Of a stretch of 17,842 nucleotides of DNA, positions 7,342 through 14,884 are shown one piece after another. The position numbers and the translations under genes are program-made. Every line of letters begins with the position of its first letter. Within the stretch, counting starts at the first letter, position 1. This stretch comes from Archaeoglobaceae archaeon. GTDB lineage: Archaea; Halobacteriota; Archaeoglobi; Archaeoglobales; Archaeoglobaceae. The DNA lies in NCBI GenBank assembly GCA_027016055.1, contig JALWBF010000035.1:1-17842 (forward strand), written 5' to 3'. Under the pieces are notes generated by a model. It made no database searches. It saw only the letters and a program-made list of their open reading frames with translations, and was not told where the DNA came from.

Positions 7342-8226
7342 ATGAGAAAGGTGCTGATAGTTGTCGTAATACTGGCGATAATGCTCGTCGGATACCTGCT
7401 CATAAGTAAGCCGAGAATAGAGGAGATAAAATACTCTTGGGGAAAGGTGAACGAGTCAACCACGGAGATCATAGTAAACGTCAAGGTATACAATCCTAAT
7501 CCGTTTCCGATCCCTCTGAAGGACGTAATAATGGACATCTATATGAACGGGATCAAAATGGGTGAAGGGCATGCGATAAAGGCCAACATCCCGGCGAATT
7601 CGGAATCCACAATTGTAGTGGCAATATACTTGGATAACAGCAAGATTCCGAAGTGGTGGGTCAGCCATATAAGGAACGGAGAGGAAACGACTGTCAACGT
7701 TAAGGGTGATCTCGTGTTCGATCTTAAGCTTTTCGAGTTCAAATTCCCGATAGGCTTCAGTAGAACCATAAAGACAAACATTCTATCATCCGTTTCACTA
7801 AGCAAACCCGAGACTATATCGATCGATAATCTGGCTAACATCGAAATCAGATCCGTTAACTCCCGCTGGGGGAATGTGAACGACAAATGGACGGAAATCG
7901 TAACCACGGCAGATGTCTACAACCCCAACACGTTTCCGATCAATGTAATAAGCTTTGATTACACCATAAGGATGAACGGAATACTCGTTGGAAATGGTAG
8001 TGAATATCTGAATACCGTAATTCCGCCGAAGTCCGATGCGAAGCTTAAGCTTGTAACCAAGATAATGAACGATAGGCTGAAGGATTGGTGGGTCACGCAC
8101 ATAAAAAACGGCGAAAGGACGAAAGTTGAGATCGACATAAAGCCTAAGGTAAAGGTTGCCGGAAGGGAGATTAGCTTCACATTGACTAAGCAGACTTTCG
8201 AAATCAGAACGGACTTCTTGGGTTGA
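7342..8226 (+). CDS. Membrane-anchored protein with two LEA14/WHy domains, 294 aa
   Basis: The N-terminus (residues 4-21) is one hydrophobic helix after MRK, likely an uncleaved anchor with the rest of the protein outside the cytoplasm. Two homologous beta-rich domains follow. Repeat 1 spans about residues 27-145 and repeat 2 about 167-292. Matching landmarks are WGKVNESTTEIIV (33-45) with WGNVNDKWTEIV (176-187), VYNPNPFPI (49-57) with VYNPNTFPI (192-200), MNGIKMGEG (68-76) with MNGILVGNG (211-219), and WWVSHIRNGEET (105-116) with WWVTHIKNGERT (249-260). NPN-F-PI and the strand pattern fit the LEA14/water-stress-and-hypersensitive-response (WHy) family. The archaeal function is unknown; binding of lipids or envelope proteins, or stress protection, is speculation. 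The gene is single, divergent from glyA, and ends at a T run. Confidence 0.82.
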   Translation: MRKVLIVVVILAIMLVGYLLISKPRIEEIKYSWGKVNESTTEIIVNVKVYNPNPFPIPLKDVIMDIYMNGIKMGEGHAIKANIPANSESTIVVAIYLDNSKIPKWWVSHIRNGEETTVNVKGDLVFDLKLFEFKFPIGFSRTIKTNILSSVSLSKPETISIDNLANIEIRSVNSRWGNVNDKWTEIVTTADVYNPNTFPINVISFDYTIRMNGILVGNGSEYLNTVIPPKSDAKLKLVTKIMNDRLKDWWVTHIKNGERTKVEIDIKPKVKVAGREISFTLTKQTFEIRTDFLG

Positions 8227-8230
8227 TCTA

Positions 8231-8240
8231 ATTTTTTTAA
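8231..8240 (+). terminator. T-run terminator after the LEA14-like gene
   Basis: Seven consecutive Ts follow the TGA stop within about 10 bases, in the 19-bp gap between two convergent genes. This is a typical archaeal U-tract terminator for the + strand. On the - strand the same gap shows only a short TTTTG run past the DUF2148 stop, so termination there is unclear. Confidence 0.5.
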
Positions 8241-8245
8241 CAAAA

Positions 8246-8797
8246 TTACTTATCCTCCTTCCTATCGAAGAACGGGTTCTTGCCCAAGCTGGCTAACGGA
8301 ATTCCGATGGCAACATCAGCATCAGTAATTCCAAGCATCCTTGCCACAACACCTATCCTGTATATAATCCTGTTGTCCACGCTGATTATGCTCGCGAGCT
8401 TCACAGCAGAGCCCAAAGCTATACCCAAATCCAAAATCTTGAATATGCAGTTAGGGCCCCTGAAATCCCCTTCACTCCTCTTAATCTTCTTAATCTCATC
8501 GCAGTTGAATCCGCAAGCTCCGCAGTTCAGACCGAGAGGTTTCCCGCCTTTCACGCCTATTATAAGTATTCCCTCAGCCTTCTTTATTGACTCACCATCT
8601 CTTCTCCAGCCCTTTCCCCTATCCTCAGCGAGTTTGATCATCTTCTCCGCAATTTTATCCTTGTCATCTCCGTCGACGTATATTATCTCGAGATCGTCTT
8701 CTCCCTTAGCTTTCGGAGCGGTTCTTGCCGATATCGACATCAGATAAGCTGATAGCTTGATCGCATCTTTTCTAAAATCCTCCTCCCTCAGAATCAT
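8246..8797 (-). CDS. DUF2148 ferredoxin-domain protein, 183 aa
   Basis: The protein carries a cysteine cluster LNCGACGFNC (Cys92, Cys95, Cys99) with a fourth cysteine at 117 in GPNCIFK, the arrangement of the DUF2148 family, described as containing a ferredoxin-like Fe-S domain. The C-terminal region (LGIALGSAVKLAS, then GVVARMLGITDADVAIGIP) is also diagnostic. No enzymatic function is established for the family; an Fe-S redox or sensing role is inference. It starts at ATG 8797, 33 bp after the DGGGP synthase stop, with a TATA-like element about 26 nt upstream, so it can be transcribed alone as well as from the lipid operon. Confidence 0.85.
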   Translation of the reverse strand: MILREEDFRKDAIKLSAYLMSISARTAPKAKGEDDLEIIYVDGDDKDKIAEKMIKLAEDRGKGWRRDGESIKKAEGILIIGVKGGKPLGLNCGACGFNCDEIKKIKRSEGDFRGPNCIFKILDLGIALGSAVKLASIISVDNRIIYRIGVVARMLGITDADVAIGIPLASLGKNPFFDRKEDK

Positions 8798-8816
8798 GTC
8801 GGATCTTCCAAGCTTT

Positions 8817-8828
8817 GAATATTTAACG
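8817..8828 (-). promoter_or_regulatory. TATA-like element for the DUF2148 gene
   Basis: Read on the - strand, the sequence GTTAAATATTC lies about 26 nt before ATG 8797, the expected archaeal promoter position for a leaderless start. The start codon has no good Shine-Dalgarno match at the usual distance. The element lies mostly in the short gap after the upstream prenyltransferase stop. Confidence 0.5.
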
Positions 8829-8830
8829 TT

Positions 8831-9685
8831 TCACAAAGCACCAAACAGAAACCCTATCAAGCCGAAGAGAAGGGCAAAAAGTGTTTGCTTTCTGAACCTC
8901 CTTATGTCTTCGGGCTCATGCTTGCGTAACAGTTCAAGCGAGATCTTAACCAAAATAGCATCCGTAACGATTACCGGCACCATATATTTCATATCGAACC
9001 TGTAGCCTTGAAGGTAAAGAAAGGGAAAAAAGCTCAAAGCCACGGCTATCAAAAACAACGAAGCTGACAGCTTAGATGCGAATTCGACACCTTTAACCCT
9101 TGCAACCGTTTTGACGTTCCTTATCGCATCGCCTTCAACATCCTCGATTCCCTTCATTACTTCCCTCGCAACCCCAGAAAGGAAGGCTATTATCGATAAT
9201 ATTACTATCTGCGGGGCGATGGAATTCGTAGCAACAACGCTACCGAATATGAACGGAGCGCACATCGAGAAGGCTATGTATAAATTACCTATCAGCCCGA
9301 ACTCCTTGAGCTTTAGATTATACAGATAACCCAGCGTAGTGATGACGAAAGCCAGTAGAAAGGCGTTTAAGGAGATAGCATAAGCTGAGAGAAATCCGAG
9401 AGGAGCCAAAATTAATCCGATAAGCAGAGCGCTGCTTCTGCTCAGATCCCCCCTGACGAGGGGTCTGTCGAACCGCTTATTGGCTAAATCCACCTCGTAG
9501 TCGAAGTAATCGTTCAAGGCAAAAGCGGAAGCTTGGCAGAATACTGCGGTAAGTATGCCCAAAAAAGCGTGCTTAAAATTAAAATCCAATCCGGAAGAAA
9601 CGACTATCCCGACGACTACGCCCAGCGCATACATAAATCCGTGCTCAAGCCTAAGAAGATCCCAAACTGCTTTAATCGATCGCAT
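8831..9685 (-). CDS. ubiA: UbiA-family digeranylgeranylglyceryl phosphate synthase, 284 aa
   Basis: This membrane enzyme adds the second geranylgeranyl chain to GGGP, making DGGGP, the second ether-bond step of archaeal membrane lipid synthesis. The two Asp-rich motifs of the UbiA superfamily are present: NDYFDYEVD (residues 58-66) and DVEGDAIRN (182-190). About eight or nine hydrophobic helices cover the rest. UbiA enzymes with other substrates exist, but direct coupling to GGGP synthase supports this specificity: its ATG shares one base with that gene's TAA stop (TAATG). Length is typical for archaeal DGGGP synthase. The gene symbol is a family label. Confidence 0.9.
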   Translation of the reverse strand: MRSIKAVWDLLRLEHGFMYALGVVVGIVVSSGLDFNFKHAFLGILTAVFCQASAFALNDYFDYEVDLANKRFDRPLVRGDLSRSSALLIGLILAPLGFLSAYAISLNAFLLAFVITTLGYLYNLKLKEFGLIGNLYIAFSMCAPFIFGSVVATNSIAPQIVILSIIAFLSGVAREVMKGIEDVEGDAIRNVKTVARVKGVEFASKLSASLFLIAVALSFFPFLYLQGYRFDMKYMVPVIVTDAILVKISLELLRKHEPEDIRRFRKQTLFALLFGLIGFLFGAL

Positions 9686-10371
9686 TACGGGATCGTCTCC
9701 AGAAATCTCTCAACACCCTGCTCGTATAGAACGTTTCCGACAACTATCATATCCGCATGCTCTAGCATCGTCATAGCCTTCTCCCTGCTGTCTATTCCTC
9801 CGCCGTATATAAGCACCGCTTTATCCAAAACATCCTTGACGGCTTTCACTATCTCCGGATCGCCGAAGGTTCCGCTGTATTCGATGTATATTGCCGGCAA
9901 CTTGTATATCCTCTCCCCAACTATCGCGTAGCTCGCAGCTTGCTTTGGAGTTAGATCCGTCTTAGCCTTCGTAACCCTCCCAACGGCCGAATCCGGATTT
10001 AAGACTATGTATCCCTCGAACACCGTTCTGTCTATAATACCGCAGAACTCCTCAAGCCTGTCGAAGTTCATTTCGACCCATTTCGCATGCTTTCCTGTGA
10101 TCCATTCTCCATCTGCGGAATTCAGAACTGTGGGAACGAATAGGTAGTCCGCATCGTATATGACGTTCGATGGATCCGAAGGCTCAACGACTGTCGGCAA
10201 TCCGTATTGTTTAACCTCATCGAGCAGAGCTTTAGCCTTGTCGAGCGTTACGTTCTGAGTTCCGGATATCATGATAGCATCCGTTCCGCTTTCAACAACC
10301 GCCTTGATTAGTTCCGGCGGATTCGGTCTGTCTGGATCCAACTTCGTTACGTGTTTCCACTTCCTCCACAT
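9685..10371 (-). CDS. Geranylgeranylglyceryl phosphate synthase, 228 aa
   Basis: This soluble PcrB-type TIM barrel joins geranylgeranyl diphosphate to sn-glycerol-1-phosphate, the committing step of archaeal lipid synthesis. Visible landmarks are WKHVTKLDPD (5-14), MISGTQN (34-40), VEPSDPSNV (62-70), the active-site segment YIEYSGTFGDP (162-172), YGGGIDS (189-195) and the phosphate-binding GN at 212-213. The sequence is very close to the Archaeoglobus type as I remember it (group I, short form). ATG 10371 is preceded by a TATA box about 27 nt upstream and no Shine-Dalgarno, indicating a leaderless message that continues into the DGGGP synthase gene. Confidence 0.95.
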   Translation of the reverse strand: MWRKWKHVTKLDPDRPNPPELIKAVVESGTDAIMISGTQNVTLDKAKALLDEVKQYGLPTVVEPSDPSNVIYDADYLFVPTVLNSADGEWITGKHAKWVEMNFDRLEEFCGIIDRTVFEGYIVLNPDSAVGRVTKAKTDLTPKQAASYAIVGERIYKLPAIYIEYSGTFGDPEIVKAVKDVLDKAVLIYGGGIDSREKAMTMLEHADMIVVGNVLYEQGVERFLETIP

Positions 10372-10390
10372 CGATGCAAGTTCGGTGACA

Positions 10391-10405
10391 AAATTTTTAA
10401 ATTTA
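10391..10405. promoter_or_regulatory. Shared TATA element between GGGP synthase and lysE-type genes
   Basis: The 49-bp gap between divergent ATGs at 10371 (-) and 10421 (+) holds one AT block, aaatttttaaattta. Its centre is about 27 nt from the - strand start and about 23 nt from the + strand start, so both fit leaderless transcription from a single box read in both directions. No Shine-Dalgarno is seen before either start. Confidence 0.63.
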
Positions 10406-10420
10406 TGCCGAAATTAAACC

Positions 10421-11029
10421 ATGGATCTAACGTTCGCTTTAACGGTTATCCTAATTTCTCTAAGCGGAGTCATCGCCCCCGGCCCCCTCTTTGCCGCTAC
10501 GATCGCCGAAGGAAGGAAAAACAAGTTGGCTGGACTCACAATAACCTTTGGACATGCGACCGTTGAGATTCCGATAATTCTTGCCCTCTTCTTCTTCGGA
10601 TCCTTCATAGCTACGGATTTTGTTAAAGCCGTTGTCGGCATTCTCGGCGGGATAGTATTGCTGTATCTGGCATACCTCGAAATTAAAAGTAACGAGGTTG
10701 AGGCAAAGGTTACGAGGGGATACATGACCGGAATAATCATGAGCTCATGCAATCCCTACTTCATAATCTGGTGGTTAACCGTCGGATTTACGCTCGTGAT
10801 GAAGTCGCTGGAATACGGACTGCTCGGACTTCTAATTTTAATAATTTTACATGAGCTCTGCGACTTCTCATGGCTGTTATTCGTATCCCTCACTTCGAAC
10901 AGGGCTTCGGTGATGTGGGGAAAGAAGGCTCAAAGAGCATTGGTTGCTGTTTCCGTTACGATATTCGTCATCTTCGGCATCTGGTTTTTAACTACGGGCA
11001 TGACAACCCTTTTAAAACTAAACGGATAA
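10421..11029 (+). CDS. LysE/RhtB-family amino-acid exporter, 202 aa
   Basis: A small integral membrane protein with about six hydrophobic helices. The first helix ends in SGVIAPGPLFA (residues 15-25); the PGP at 20-22 is the hallmark of LysE/RhtB exporters. A second conserved spot is SSCNPYFIIWW (108-118), where the family usually has NPK or NP near a helix start. Substrate cannot be read from sequence; amino acids or related small solutes are usual. Length is typical. It starts directly behind the divergent promoter and is followed 9 bp later by signal peptidase. Confidence 0.87.
   Translation: MDLTFALTVILISLSGVIAPGPLFAATIAEGRKNKLAGLTITFGHATVEIPIILALFFFGSFIATDFVKAVVGILGGIVLLYLAYLEIKSNEVEAKVTRGYMTGIIMSSCNPYFIIWWLTVGFTLVMKSLEYGLLGLLILIILHELCDFSWLLFVSLTSNRASVMWGKKAQRALVAVSVTIFVIFGIWFLTTGMTTLLKLNG
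11010..11019 (+). promoter_or_regulatory. Possible internal promoter for signal peptidase
   Basis: The sequence TTTTAAAACT, within the last codons of the LysE-type gene, lies about 24-26 nt before ATG 11039. That start has no convincing Shine-Dalgarno, so a second, leaderless transcript from this box is plausible besides read-through from 10391-10405. Confidence 0.4.
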
Positions 11030-11038
11030 CCTTCTTCG

Positions 11039-11740
11039 ATGATCGTTGAGATCACAAGCATAATATCGCTAATAATAATAATTTATGCATACTTTCAGGT
11101 TAAGGGTTATCGCTTTTCGTTCTTGGAGAGACTCAGGCTTATATCGGAAAAAAGTGAAAGGAGAAGGGTAGTTCATTCAAGGGTAGAACTATTCAAGGAA
11201 CGGAAAAAACCTGTTCTTAGAACTCTTGCAGTTTTGGGGTTCATAGTGCTGCTCCTAGCCTTAGCCTTTACGCATAAGCTCTTCTGGGCTGTCGTAGTTT
11301 CGGATAGCATGTATCCCACGATGAAGAGGGGAGATATAATATTGGTTCAGGCTATTCACATAGATCCGCATGTCGGAGACATAATAATGTTCAGGAGACC
11401 CGATTCTTATCTTCCGATAACTCACAGAATTTTGAAGATAAAGGACGGCTTGATATACACCGGTGGAGATGCTTCCGGCCCGGATCCTTGGGTTATAACG
11501 AAGAAGGACATAATAGCTCAAGCTGTGATGATCTGCGGTAAGCCCATCGTGATAAGGGGAATCGGGAAATACTTCATACTCAACGCTAAGGAGCTAAGAT
11601 CGATAGGCCCATTCGGAGAAGAATACCTGTTCTACAAGAACCTCATCAGAGCTTTCAAGAACTACGCGCTCGCAATAATCATAATATGCTCAGCCCTTTA
11701 CGTTTATCTCGAACTTGGAAGGAGTAGCAGAAGACTTTAA
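11039..11740 (+). CDS. Archaeal signal peptidase I, 233 aa
   Basis: This membrane protease removes signal peptides from exported proteins. The catalytic segment VVSDSMYPTMKRGD (86-99) contains the nucleophile Ser90 followed by Met91. THRI at 128-131 supplies His129, the archaeal/ER-type replacement for the bacterial lysine. GGDASGPDPWVI (142-153) gives the conserved aspartates 144 and 149. There are three hydrophobic segments: residues 3-19, 62-78 and 209-224. The first one, ahead of a basic stretch (residues 30-58), is longer than the minimal single-anchor archaeal enzyme and makes an unusual N-terminal extension. The 3-prime 51 bp overlap the convergent aroA gene. Confidence 0.9.
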   Translation: MIVEITSIISLIIIIYAYFQVKGYRFSFLERLRLISEKSERRRVVHSRVELFKERKKPVLRTLAVLGFIVLLLALAFTHKLFWAVVVSDSMYPTMKRGDIILVQAIHIDPHVGDIIMFRRPDSYLPITHRILKIKDGLIYTGGDASGPDPWVITKKDIIAQAVMICGKPIVIRGIGKYFILNAKELRSIGPFGEEYLFYKNLIRAFKNYALAIIIICSALYVYLELGRSSRRL

Positions 11741-12988
11741 CATCTCAATTTCCGCCCCCAAATCCCTTAGAACTTCGAAATAGTTCGGAAAGGAAACGGA
11801 AACTACATCGGCGTTCCTAACAAGAACACCTTTTTCAGCAACCAATCCCAGCAGGGAGAAAGCCAAAGCCATCCTGTGATCGCCGAAGGAATCTACAGTT
11901 CCTCCTTCAACTTTACCGCCGACTATTTCGAGACCGTCCCTCCTCTTCTTAACTTCGATACCCAACCTTCTTAGATTGCTGTATATCCCCTCGATCCTGT
12001 CTATCTCCTTAAGTCTTAGATGCTCCGCATTGCTTATTACAGTCCTCCCTTTCGCAATGCTTGCGAGAACCGCAATCGTGGGGACGAGATCCGGAATATC
12101 GCCGGCGTCAACATCAATTCCCTCAAGCTCCGACTTCTCAGCCACTATTATTCCATCATCTTTGTTCCATCTAATGCTTCCACCCATCTCGCGAACTATA
12201 TCGACGATTTTCTTATCCCCCTGCTCTGATTCGAACATGTTCTTGATCTCAACCTTTCCGGCAAGAATTCCAGCCGCTATTAGGTAGCTTGCGGACGAAA
12301 AATCCGAGGGAACGCTGAATTTTCTCAACCTGAACTCCTGCTCACCTTCGATGTAAAACGTGAAGTTCTCCCTCTCAATTTCTATTCCGCTCTCCTTAAT
12401 GATGTGCAGTGTTATTTCGATGTAAGGTTTCGACTTTACATCCAAAACCTTAAGCGTTGAATCACCCTTAGCCAGAGGAAGCGCGAAGAGCAGGGATGAT
12501 ACGAACTGAGAGCTTTTGGCTTTGATCTCAACATCGCCGCCCTTAATTACGCCTTTAACCCATATCGGAGGCTCAAAACTACCGAAGCCCCTTATCTCGG
12601 CACCCAAACTTTTCAAAGCTTCAACGAGCTCTTTGTTGGGTCTCTTCCTTAAAGATTCATCCCCGTCGAGAACCGATCTGAGTTTCGAGAGCGACAGTAT
12701 ACCCAGAAATAACCTCATCGTCGTTCCGGAGTTCGCACAGTAGAAGTATTTTCCTCCCTCTATTTCTTCGCAACCTCTGAATCTGAATATCTCTCCAGCA
12801 CGCACGAATTCCGAACCTATCTTTCTGCAACAGCTCAGAGTTGCGATGGTATCGTCCGAAATTAAAGCGTTAAATACCATGGATGACCTTGAAAGGGATG
12901 AGGCCAAGAAGGCCCGATGCGTGTAGCTTTTGGACGGCGGAGGATTCGCTGAGCCTTCTATCTCGCTTCTTCTTACGATAACATCCAT
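11690..12988 (-). CDS. aroA: 3-phosphoshikimate 1-carboxyvinyltransferase (EPSP synthase), 432 aa
   Basis: This enzyme transfers the enolpyruvyl group of PEP to shikimate-3-phosphate in the chorismate pathway. Motifs are all present: PPPSKSYTHRA (16-26), with Lys20 and Arg25, for substrate binding; NSGTTMR (86-92) for PEP; SDFSSASY (228-235); catalytic Asp300 in DIPDLVPTIAVLAS; HLRLKEIDR (323-331) with Glu328; and DHRMA (370-374). The normal fold ends near residue 415 (LGAEIE). The final 16 residues are encoded antisense to the signal peptidase C-terminus, so they look like a tail acquired from a shifted stop codon. The start at 12988 lies about 25 nt from the shared TATA box. Confidence 0.96.
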   Translation of the reverse strand: MDVIVRRSEIEGSANPPPSKSYTHRAFLASSLSRSSMVFNALISDDTIATLSCCRKIGSEFVRAGEIFRFRGCEEIEGGKYFYCANSGTTMRLFLGILSLSKLRSVLDGDESLRKRPNKELVEALKSLGAEIRGFGSFEPPIWVKGVIKGGDVEIKAKSSQFVSSLLFALPLAKGDSTLKVLDVKSKPYIEITLHIIKESGIEIERENFTFYIEGEQEFRLRKFSVPSDFSSASYLIAAGILAGKVEIKNMFESEQGDKKIVDIVREMGGSIRWNKDDGIIVAEKSELEGIDVDAGDIPDLVPTIAVLASIAKGRTVISNAEHLRLKEIDRIEGIYSNLRRLGIEVKKRRDGLEIVGGKVEGGTVDSFGDHRMALAFSLLGLVAEKGVLVRNADVVSVSFPNYFEVLRDLGAEIEMLKSSATPSKFEINVKG

Positions 12989-13007
12989 AGCTAAGCGTTA
13001 GCATAAC

Positions 13008-13019
13008 ATTATATAAAGT
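13008..13019. promoter_or_regulatory. Shared TATA element between aroA and ADP-ribosylglycohydrolase genes
   Basis: The 50-bp gap between divergent ATGs at 12988 (-) and 13039 (+) contains cattatataaag. The box is centred near 13013, about 25-26 nt from each start. This is the clearest TATATAA match in the window. Both genes lack an obvious Shine-Dalgarno. Confidence 0.68.
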
Positions 13020-13038
13020 TTGGTGCGAAATCGTAGAG

Positions 13039-13947
13039 ATGATAAAAATGTTTAGGGGAGCGATACTCGGCTTCGCGATAGGCGATGCTTTGGGGATGCC
13101 CGTTGAAGGGCTGAGCAGAGATGAAATTAAAAAGATTTACGGTGAGGTTAGAGATTTCCTTCACTCCCCTTACGGGGATCTTAAGGCTGGAGAATGGACA
13201 GACGATACAGAACAGATGATTCTGCTGGCTAAATCAATTCTGAAGACCACATACTTCAGCCCGGACGACTTCGCCGAAAGGCTGAAGCTTATTACAAGCA
13301 ATCGAATCGGTCCGACGACGAGAACAGCGCTTAAAAATTTAGCCTTCGGCGTTCCTTGGAACAAATCCGGGATTGAATCCGAAACTTGTGGCTCAGCTGT
13401 TAGAGTTTTGCCGATCGGCTTGGTATATTCCTTTAATCTGGATCTGGTTGAGAAGTATGCTGTATTCTCTTCGATTGTGACTCACAGGGGATCGGCTATA
13501 AGCGGGGCTGTTGCAATGGCGACGGCTGTTGCATGCATCCTGAACGAATGGGACGATTGCAGTATGGTTGAAGAAGTCGCAAGGAGGACGAAAAAGTATG
13601 ATGAGTTGGTTGCGGATAAGATAAATCTTGCCTATCAGATAGCAAACAGCGATTTGGATTCTGCGGTTAGCAGATTGGGCAATTCCATGTCAGTTTATGA
13701 TGCAGTTCCCCTTGCATTTTACTGCTATCTCTCCTCCTCAAACTTCAAAGAATGCGCTCTGAAGGCCGTGAATGCCGGAGGCGATACGGATTCCATAGCT
13801 GCGATGGCTTGCGGCATGAAGGGTTGCCGGCTCGGAATCGATGCCATACCGAAGGAGTGGATTGAAGGTGTGAGAGATGCTGAGATGCTGATGGATTTGG
13901 CTGACAGATTGCACGATCTGCATCTGATGATTTCAAACATAAGATAG
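13039..13947 (+). CDS. ADP-ribosylglycohydrolase family protein, 302 aa
   Basis: All-helical, dinuclear-Mg enzymes of this family (DraG, ARH1/ARH3) hydrolyse ADP-ribose from proteins or small molecules. Both metal-binding motifs are seen: GEWTDDTEQM (51-60), with Thr54-Asp55-Asp56, and NAGGDTDSIAA (245-255), with Asp249, Thr250 and Asp251. The N-terminal FRGAILGFAIGDALGMPVEG (5-24) is also a family signature. Substrate is unknown; no nitrogenase genes or partner ADP-ribosyltransferase are in view, so DraG function is not implied. ATG 13039 (leaderless) is preferred; ATG 13048 is a possible alternative. Its end overlaps the convergent phosphate transporter gene by 15 bp. Confidence 0.9.
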   Translation: MIKMFRGAILGFAIGDALGMPVEGLSRDEIKKIYGEVRDFLHSPYGDLKAGEWTDDTEQMILLAKSILKTTYFSPDDFAERLKLITSNRIGPTTRTALKNLAFGVPWNKSGIESETCGSAVRVLPIGLVYSFNLDLVEKYAVFSSIVTHRGSAISGAVAMATAVACILNEWDDCSMVEEVARRTKKYDELVADKINLAYQIANSDLDSAVSRLGNSMSVYDAVPLAFYCYLSSSNFKECALKAVNAGGDTDSIAAMACGMKGCRLGIDAIPKEWIEGVRDAEMLMDLADRLHDLHLMISNIR

Positions 13948-14880
13948 AGATATCAGAATCTTGGCTATAACGCAACAGATACCGAATGTTAAAATAGGCG
14001 TGGCCACCCAGCTGAGCATTATCTTCTTTAGCAAATCTGACTTTATCGTTCCAACGCCCTTCAAAATCCCAACGCCGATTATACCGCCGATGATGCAATA
14101 GGTCGTCGAAACCGGCATGCCCAAAGTTGTAAATATAAAAACACTTATTCCCGCTGCAAATTGGGCAGAAAAGCCTGAAAATGCATCCAAGCTCGTAATT
14201 CCCTTACCGACAGTCTCGACAACTCTCTCGCTAAGCAAAAAAGCACCGAGCCAAAGCATGATCGTCCCCATTACTGCCGCTTGCAACGGACTCAGAATTC
14301 CGTAGCATACTATCGCTCCCAAAGCTGTTGCGAGTTCGTTCGCACCCGTGTTGTATGCTATTATAATTCCGTTTAAAATTAGAAGCGTTCTTAGGATGCT
14401 TTCAACCTTAAACACCGGCAATCTGCGGAAGGCTATTTCCATAACCCTGTAGACTATGATAGCCAAAACGAGTGCTCCTACCGGGGATAAGATCCAAGAC
14501 TCGACTATCTTAATAAGGGTGTCCAAACGGACAACGGATCCGAAGGCGAAGGCGGAACCTACGAGGCTCCCGATTATAGCCTGATGACTCGAAACCGGCA
14601 ACCTCTTCCAGTTTGCTATTATGATGACGAGAGCTGAGACAAACAAGGATATGCTTAGGATCTCCATGTTCAAAACTACGAGTTCCCTACCCACAGTTCT
14701 CATAACGTTCCGCCCTTGCAGAATGGCTCCGATGAATACGAGGATGCCCAAAAGGTATACCGCCTTTCTAAAAGTTATTATCCCGGCTCCGATGCTGATA
14801 CCGAATGCGTTTGAAGTGTCGTTCGAACCTATGCTGAACGCTATTAGAACGCATGAGATCAGTGGGATCAGTATTAGCAT
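13933..14880 (-). CDS. pit: PiT-family inorganic phosphate transporter, 315 aa
   Basis: A polytopic membrane protein that imports phosphate with a cation. The family's duplicated signatures are visible: GSNDTSNAFG (18-27) and the later GANELATALG (179-188), plus PVSSHQAIIG (95-104) and PVSTTYCIIGG (256-266). About ten hydrophobic helices cover the sequence, and the length fits the short archaeal PiT proteins. The start codon is preceded by GAGGTAG. It is the last gene of the operon that begins at 17350, and follows the small ORF by 4 bp. PiT genes often sit beside a PhoU-like (DUF47) regulator; no full-size one is visible here. Confidence 0.93.
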   Translation of the reverse strand: MLILIPLISCVLIAFSIGSNDTSNAFGISIGAGIITFRKAVYLLGILVFIGAILQGRNVMRTVGRELVVLNMEILSISLFVSALVIIIANWKRLPVSSHQAIIGSLVGSAFAFGSVVRLDTLIKIVESWILSPVGALVLAIIVYRVMEIAFRRLPVFKVESILRTLLILNGIIIAYNTGANELATALGAIVCYGILSPLQAAVMGTIMLWLGAFLLSERVVETVGKGITSLDAFSGFSAQFAAGISVFIFTTLGMPVSTTYCIIGGIIGVGILKGVGTIKSDLLKKIMLSWVATPILTFGICCVIAKILISLSYV

Positions 14881-14884
14881 AAAG

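Noticed and set aside
8280..8747. 155-codon open frame on the + strand opposite the DUF2148 gene
   Set aside because: Shadow frame; the - strand has the diagnostic cysteine motif, good start and promoter.
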